NCBI GenBank assembly: GCA_002305335.1
Contig: DBQR01000019.1
Location: 30,686 to 64,035, forward strand
DNA: 33,350 nucleotides
Direction of reading: 5' to 3'
Source of the DNA: Clostridiales bacterium UBA1389
Lineage (GTDB): Bacteria; Bacillota; Clostridia; Oscillospirales; CAG-382
In this document: one piece after another, positions 30,242-33,350 of the stretch
Layout: each line of letters opens with the position of its first letter
How positions within the stretch are numbered: position 1 is the stretch's first letter
Made by a program: the position numbers and the translations under genes
The notes under the pieces: generated by a model
What the model was told of the DNA's origin: nothing
Seen by the model: only the letters and a program-made list of their open reading frames with translations
Databases searched by the model: none

Positions 30242-31348
30242 ATGGCAGAGAAGAGAAAGCAAATCAAAAAAAGTCCCATAGGGAAGGTCTTAAAGGTGAT
30301 AGGTTGCATTTTAGCCGTAATAATCCTGGTGGTCGCAGGCTATGTGGCGTATGTGTTTATCGACTATCACCGGATTCCCGACAATCAGGCCCTTGAAATC
30401 GAAAATTCCCAAAGCCAAAGGGTTGAAACCGGCAGGGAATATACCGTTATAACCTGGAACCTGGGTTTTGGCGCTTACAGCGACAACTTTACCTTTTTCA
30501 TGGACGGCGGGAAAAACTCCCGGGCTTTTTCCAAGAATGCGGTGATCGCCAACATTAACGGCGCAGTCGATAAGCTAAAGGAATTAAACTGCGATTTCAT
30601 GTTCCTTCAGGAAATCGACACCGATTCCACCCGCAGTTACCATGTGGACCAGCGTTTCCCCATAACTTCCGCCTTCCCGGATAAAACCTATGTGTTTGCG
30701 GTAAACTACGATTCCCCTTATTTGTTTTACCCAGTAACCTCCCCCCACGGCAAGTCAAAATCGGGGATTATGACCCTTTCCTCCTTTGAATTAAGCTCCG
30801 CCGTAAGGCGCAGCCTGCCGATTGAAAAGGGATTCAGAAAAATCCTTGACCTTGACAGATGCTTTTCGGTATCCAAAGCCCCCCTTGAAAACGGAAAATA
30901 TCTTGTCCTTATAAACCTTCACCTTTCGGCATACACCAAAGACGGCGTGGCATCCACCAAACAGCTGGAAATGCTGATAGAGGTTATGAATGAGGAGTTC
31001 AGCGCGGGGAACTATGTAATCTGCGGCGGCGACTTCAACAAGGATTTATTAGGCAACTCGGCGGAGGTTTTCGGCGTGACCCATAAGGATTTCCTAGCCT
31101 GGGCGCAGCCCATACCCGAAGGCACCATACCCGAAGGCTACACCCTGACAGCGGGGGTTGACCTGAATAACCCGGTCCCCACCACCCGCTACGATGACAT
31201 ACCCTATGAGAAAGGGGTTTCCTTCTGCGCCGCAATAGACGGTTTTCTGGTTTCCCCCAACGTAACGGTAATCAATAGCGAAGCCTTGGATTTCGGCTTT
31301 GAAAACACCGACCATAATCCGGTGGTTATAACCTTCAAGCTGGATTAG
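30242..31348 (+). CDS. Membrane-anchored endonuclease/exonuclease/phosphatase-family enzyme
   Basis: A 368-aa protein. A basic N terminus (MAEKRKQIKKSPIGKVLKV) and one membrane helix (about 18-43) precede an EEP domain outside the cell. EEP motifs: VITWNLGFG (Asn), FMFLQEID (catalytic Glu), LVLINLHLSA (His region), VICGGDFNKD (Asp, Asn) and the terminal DHNPV (Asp-His). All the metal and catalytic residues are present, so it is probably an active extracellular nuclease or phosphodiesterase/phospholipase-like enzyme; the family spans DNases, inositol phosphatases and sphingomyelinases. The ATG at 30242 follows GGGGGACAG; a GC-poor upstream extension is excluded by the promoter. Confidence 0.85.
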   Translation: MAEKRKQIKKSPIGKVLKVIGCILAVIILVVAGYVAYVFIDYHRIPDNQALEIENSQSQRVETGREYTVITWNLGFGAYSDNFTFFMDGGKNSRAFSKNAVIANINGAVDKLKELNCDFMFLQEIDTDSTRSYHVDQRFPITSAFPDKTYVFAVNYDSPYLFYPVTSPHGKSKSGIMTLSSFELSSAVRRSLPIEKGFRKILDLDRCFSVSKAPLENGKYLVLINLHLSAYTKDGVASTKQLEMLIEVMNEEFSAGNYVICGGDFNKDLLGNSAEVFGVTHKDFLAWAQPIPEGTIPEGYTLTAGVDLNNPVPTTRYDDIPYEKGVSFCAAIDGFLVSPNVTVINSEALDFGFENTDHNPVVITFKLD

Positions 31349-31361
31349 AAAATACATAAAT

Positions 31362-31390
31362 AAAAAAATGAGCCCGACGGCTCATTTTTT
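31362..31390. terminator. Terminator after the EEP-family gene
   Basis: AAAAAATGAGCC (31363-31374) pairs with GGCTCATTTTTT (31379-31390), loop CGAC. The A and T runs make it usable from either side. Confidence 0.9.
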
Positions 31391-31471
31391 ACGTGATATT
31401 CCGGAATTTTACAAAAGGGGGAGTCAACCGATTCTGCGGTAATCCGGGTAAAACCCGTTACGGCGGAAAAA

Positions 31472-31585
31472 CTATTTGCGCCGCATGGCAAAAAGGGCAA
31501 ACACCGCTGCGGCTGCCACCACGCCGATAATTATGTATATGGTAACGCCCGAATCGCCGGTTAAGGGTGTGATTGGCAGGTTCAT
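31472..31585 (-). CDS. 37-aa micro-protein resembling an isolated sorting signal
   Basis: The minus-strand ATG at 31585 is 7 nt after AAAGGAGG, a near-perfect ribosome site. The peptide is MNLPITPLTGDSG, then a hydrophobic helix of about 20 residues (VTIYIIIGVVAAAAVFALFA) and a MRRK end. The order P-x-T-G-D, hydrophobic helix, positive tail is that of a sortase C-terminal sorting signal (LPxTG/NPxTG-like), but here it is the entire protein, with nothing upstream to be anchored. It could instead be a small single-pass membrane peptide. No function is known to me. Confidence 0.72.
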   Translation of the reverse strand: MNLPITPLTGDSGVTIYIIIGVVAAAAVFALFAMRRK

Positions 31586-31850
31586 AATACTTCCTCCTTT
31601 GGTTACTGCTTACACTAAAGCTGATTTGGGATTGCTAAGCTGAATTGCGGTTTGTGACACAATTGCAAAAGTTATTGAGTACATTGTAAAGTGTTTGGCA
31701 TTTGTTAATTTTTTATTATAATTATTTTATCATTTTTTAAGGAGGTTGTCAATATTGTTTTTAACTTTTGCAGTTAATCGGCACTCTTTTTTGGTTATAT
31801 TAAGCTAATAATTTCATCTAAACTTATACTTAGTAGTGTAGTAATTTCCA
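31586..31850. other. AT-rich intergenic region
   Basis: The divergent spacer between the 37-aa micro-protein (minus) and the 113-aa gene (plus). No ORF or strong hairpin is visible before the palindrome at 31851. Confidence 0.5.
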
Positions 31851-31869
31851 TGTAAATCAGTGATTTACA
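31851..31869. promoter_or_regulatory. Palindromic operator overlapping a -35 element
   Basis: TGTAAATC (31851-31858) and GATTTACA (31862-31869) form a perfect 8-bp inverted repeat with 3-bp spacer; outer arms GTAATT (31841-31846) and AATTAC (31872-31877) extend it. The right arm contains the -35 TTTACA of the next promoter, a classic repressor position. Confidence 0.65.
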
Positions 31870-31892
31870 ATAATTACATTATATGTTAATAT
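31864..31892 (+). promoter_or_regulatory. Promoter of the 113-aa gene
   Basis: TTTACA at 31864-31869, 17-bp spacer, TAATAT at 31887-31892, 24 bp ahead of the ATG at 31916. Confidence 0.65.
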
Positions 31893-31915
31893 GAAGTAAA
31901 CAAAGAAGGCGGAGT

Positions 31916-32257
31916 ATGTATTACATAACCGCCGTGAAACCCTGTGAGAACTGTGAAAATCTCACAGAATACCCCGAAGACAGGGAGTGGCTTCTGGGAA
32001 CAGACCGCATTGCCTTCGTCGAGACTCTTGATGAAGCGATGAAGTTCGTGTCAGGCGAGGGCCCCAAATCCTACGCTCATCCCGACTACGAATACACCGC
32101 CATCGAGGAAATCGAACCCGGCCTCATGCCCCGCAGGAAACTGATTGGGTTGTGGGGGACCATTTATGACGAAGACGACTATCCCATCGGGCATAAAGAG
32201 GTCGAAATAAAATTCATCGACAAGGTTGCCCGGGAATACGCTCTCCTTTCCACATAA
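31916..32257 (+). CDS. 113-aa soluble protein of unknown function
   Basis: A small cytosolic protein, no signal peptide or membrane segment. It opens MYYITAVKPCENCENLTEYPED, with a C-x2-C pair that may bind metal, then alternates helical and strand segments (FVETLDEAMKFVSG, KLIGLWGTIYDEDDYPIG, KEVEIKFIDKVARE). I do not recognise a family. GGCGGAG ends 1 nt before the ATG, with AAGG 7 nt upstream, so the site is compact. A palindrome over its -35 box suggests it is repressed by a dimeric regulator. Confidence 0.75.
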   Translation: MYYITAVKPCENCENLTEYPEDREWLLGTDRIAFVETLDEAMKFVSGEGPKSYAHPDYEYTAIEEIEPGLMPRRKLIGLWGTIYDEDDYPIGHKEVEIKFIDKVAREYALLST

Positions 32258-32442
32258 AAACCTTAAAAATTGAATAAATGCTCCTCTCCCAAAGGCAGTG
32301 GATGGGGAACATGACCCTTACATAAATGTCAAAGCTCCTGTTTTAGGGGTTTTTCCCTGAAAATTATATGTCTTAGTGAAGTTTTTTGAAACCAATTTCC
32401 CTTTGAAATCGTATTAATAAACAGAAAGGAGTTTATAACACC

Positions 32443-33350
32443 ATGAAGAGAATACTTATTTTAGTGCTTTCTGTATTACTTATGGTATTAACCCTTGTTT
32501 CTTGTATAGAAACAAATATCGAAGATACATTTTCGAGGGGCCTGCAAAATACAGGCACATCGGATAATCCGGCGTTGACTTATGAAGACGAATCATCTAC
32601 CGGTGAAGATGATGAAATCCCCCGGTATGTTTCCCACAGTATCCGCACAGTTGAGTGCATCGTCAATTATCCCGCAATAATAAAAGTTATGTCAAAGGAG
32701 GAAATCGGTGTACGCATAATTTCTACCTCTTTGAATAGCTATGAAACTCCGGAAGAAGTTTGGTATGCATTAGAAGAGCATGAAGCATTCACGGAGGCAG
32801 TAAGCCGGTACAATGACGAATACTTTGAAGATAATATGCTTGTTTTCGTGTTTATCGAATCGGAAAGCGGTATGATTGAATACAGCTGTAAAGGCGTTGA
32901 GGATTCAGGAATTATACACATACAAAAGGAAGTGCCTACCGGTGGTTTAACCGAAGAAGTAGCCTACTGGCACATAATAATAGAACTGCCGAAGAAACAT
33001 CCCGCGATTGTTTCAAATGCCGAACTTTCCCTTGATATCACCGAAGCTTATTCCGGCATTGAATTACCCTCCGACTTTTCTTTTTCACTTGTCTGGAGCA
33101 CCTACGGAATAAGTTCTTACGACAGCCAAACCGGGAAACTCGTCAAAACCAAGGATGCCACGGATGTCAGCAAATATACCGATTACGTAAAACTGTCAAG
33201 ATATAAATTGGAGCAGGTTTATAAATACTTATTTATGGATATTGATATAACGGAATACCCAAATATTTATGACCCTTTTTATAATCCGGAGAATGGAATA
33301 GGATTGGTATCGGAACCCTCTCAAACAATAATAATTACAGCCACGGCAAA
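32443..33350 (+). CDS. Lipoprotein, unknown function (3' end outside window)
   Basis: An open frame from ATG 32443 to the window edge (302 codons, no stop). It starts MKRILILVLSVLLMVLTLVSC, a lipoprotein signal with lipobox LVSC, then a Ser/Thr/Glu/Asp-rich spacer (about 25-60, YEDESSTGEDDEIP). The rest is mixed alpha/beta (TPEEVWYALEEHEAFTEAV, YKLEQVYKYLFMDIDI), with no motif recognised. AGAAAGGAG lies 11 nt before the ATG. It may be followed by more of the protein beyond 33350, so length and family cannot be judged. Confidence 0.85.
   Translation, partial: MKRILILVLSVLLMVLTLVSCIETNIEDTFSRGLQNTGTSDNPALTYEDESSTGEDDEIPRYVSHSIRTVECIVNYPAIIKVMSKEEIGVRIISTSLNSYETPEEVWYALEEHEAFTEAVSRYNDEYFEDNMLVFVFIESESGMIEYSCKGVEDSGIIHIQKEVPTGGLTEEVAYWHIIIELPKKHPAIVSNAELSLDITEAYSGIELPSDFSFSLVWSTYGISSYDSQTGKLVKTKDATDVSKYTDYVKLSRYKLEQVYKYLFMDIDITEYPNIYDPFYNPENGIGLVSEPSQTIIITATA

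Noticed and set aside
1..33350. CRISPR arrays, IS elements, integrases or prophage genes
   Set aside because: No direct-repeat/spacer pattern, transposase, integrase or phage structural gene was seen; tRNA-Val is not flanked by an att-like duplication.

Overview
This window looks like a chromosomal segment of a low-to-moderate GC, Gram-positive gut-type Clostridia, most likely an Oscillospirales/Ruminococcaceae relative. The evidence is an IspH enzyme fused to ribosomal protein S1 (a clostridial hallmark), a DUF1292 (YrzB-like) gene, a PucR/CdaR-type regulator ahead of ftsEX, strong GGAGG-type ribosome sites, Ser/Glu-rich linkers in lipoproteins, a CotH-type protein, and near-consensus sigma-A promoters with 17 bp spacers. 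There is no phage, IS element, CRISPR array or rRNA operon.

Layout. 1-2973 (minus): a regulator, ftsE, ftsX and the start of a coiled-coil murein hydrolase activator form a division/wall-remodelling operon. 3285-3678 (plus): a DUF1292 gene with its own promoter, followed by about 300 nt of intergenic DNA that folds into a multi-stem RNA and ends at a perfect 13-bp bidirectional terminator. 4085-8260 (minus): the housekeeping operon cmk, uridine phosphorylase, plsC, ispH-rpsA. 8470-13335 (minus): acyl-CoA ligase, SGNH-hydrolase lipoprotein and a membrane-anchored F5/8C + DUF4855 surface protein. 13505-17606 (plus): an unrecognised protein, then nnr, a small lipoprotein and alr. 17674-18075 (minus): a MazF toxin facing alr, without a visible antitoxin. 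18355-18708 (plus): a decayed or recoded small gene behind an excellent promoter. 18782-23327 (minus): CotH-family lipoprotein, tRNA-Val(UAC), duplicated-domain lipoprotein, D-lactate dehydrogenase with a Cys4 tail. 23491-26864 (plus): YfcE phosphodiesterase, then an ECF-like sigma factor overlapping a large membrane protein that may be its anti-sigma/sensor. 26921-33350: small genes and accessory functions (PHP phosphoesterase, histidine phosphatase, small acidic beta proteins, a DUF11-like protein, a membrane EEP-family enzyme, two proteins of unknown function).

Several genes are too short or too open-ended for a normal ORF cut-off and were found by reading the sequence: a 58-aa Asn-rich (N-E-N-R)n protein at 26921-27097, a 37-aa peptide resembling an isolated cell-wall sorting signal at 31472-31585, a 33-aa coupled peptide at 29193-29294, and lipoprotein/secreted genes cut by both window edges. 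The most attractive candidates for something undescribed are the structured RNA at 3780-3978, the two micro-proteins, the sigma/membrane-protein pair, and the interrupted reading frame at 18409-18708. All functional calls come from motif recognition by eye; no database search was possible.
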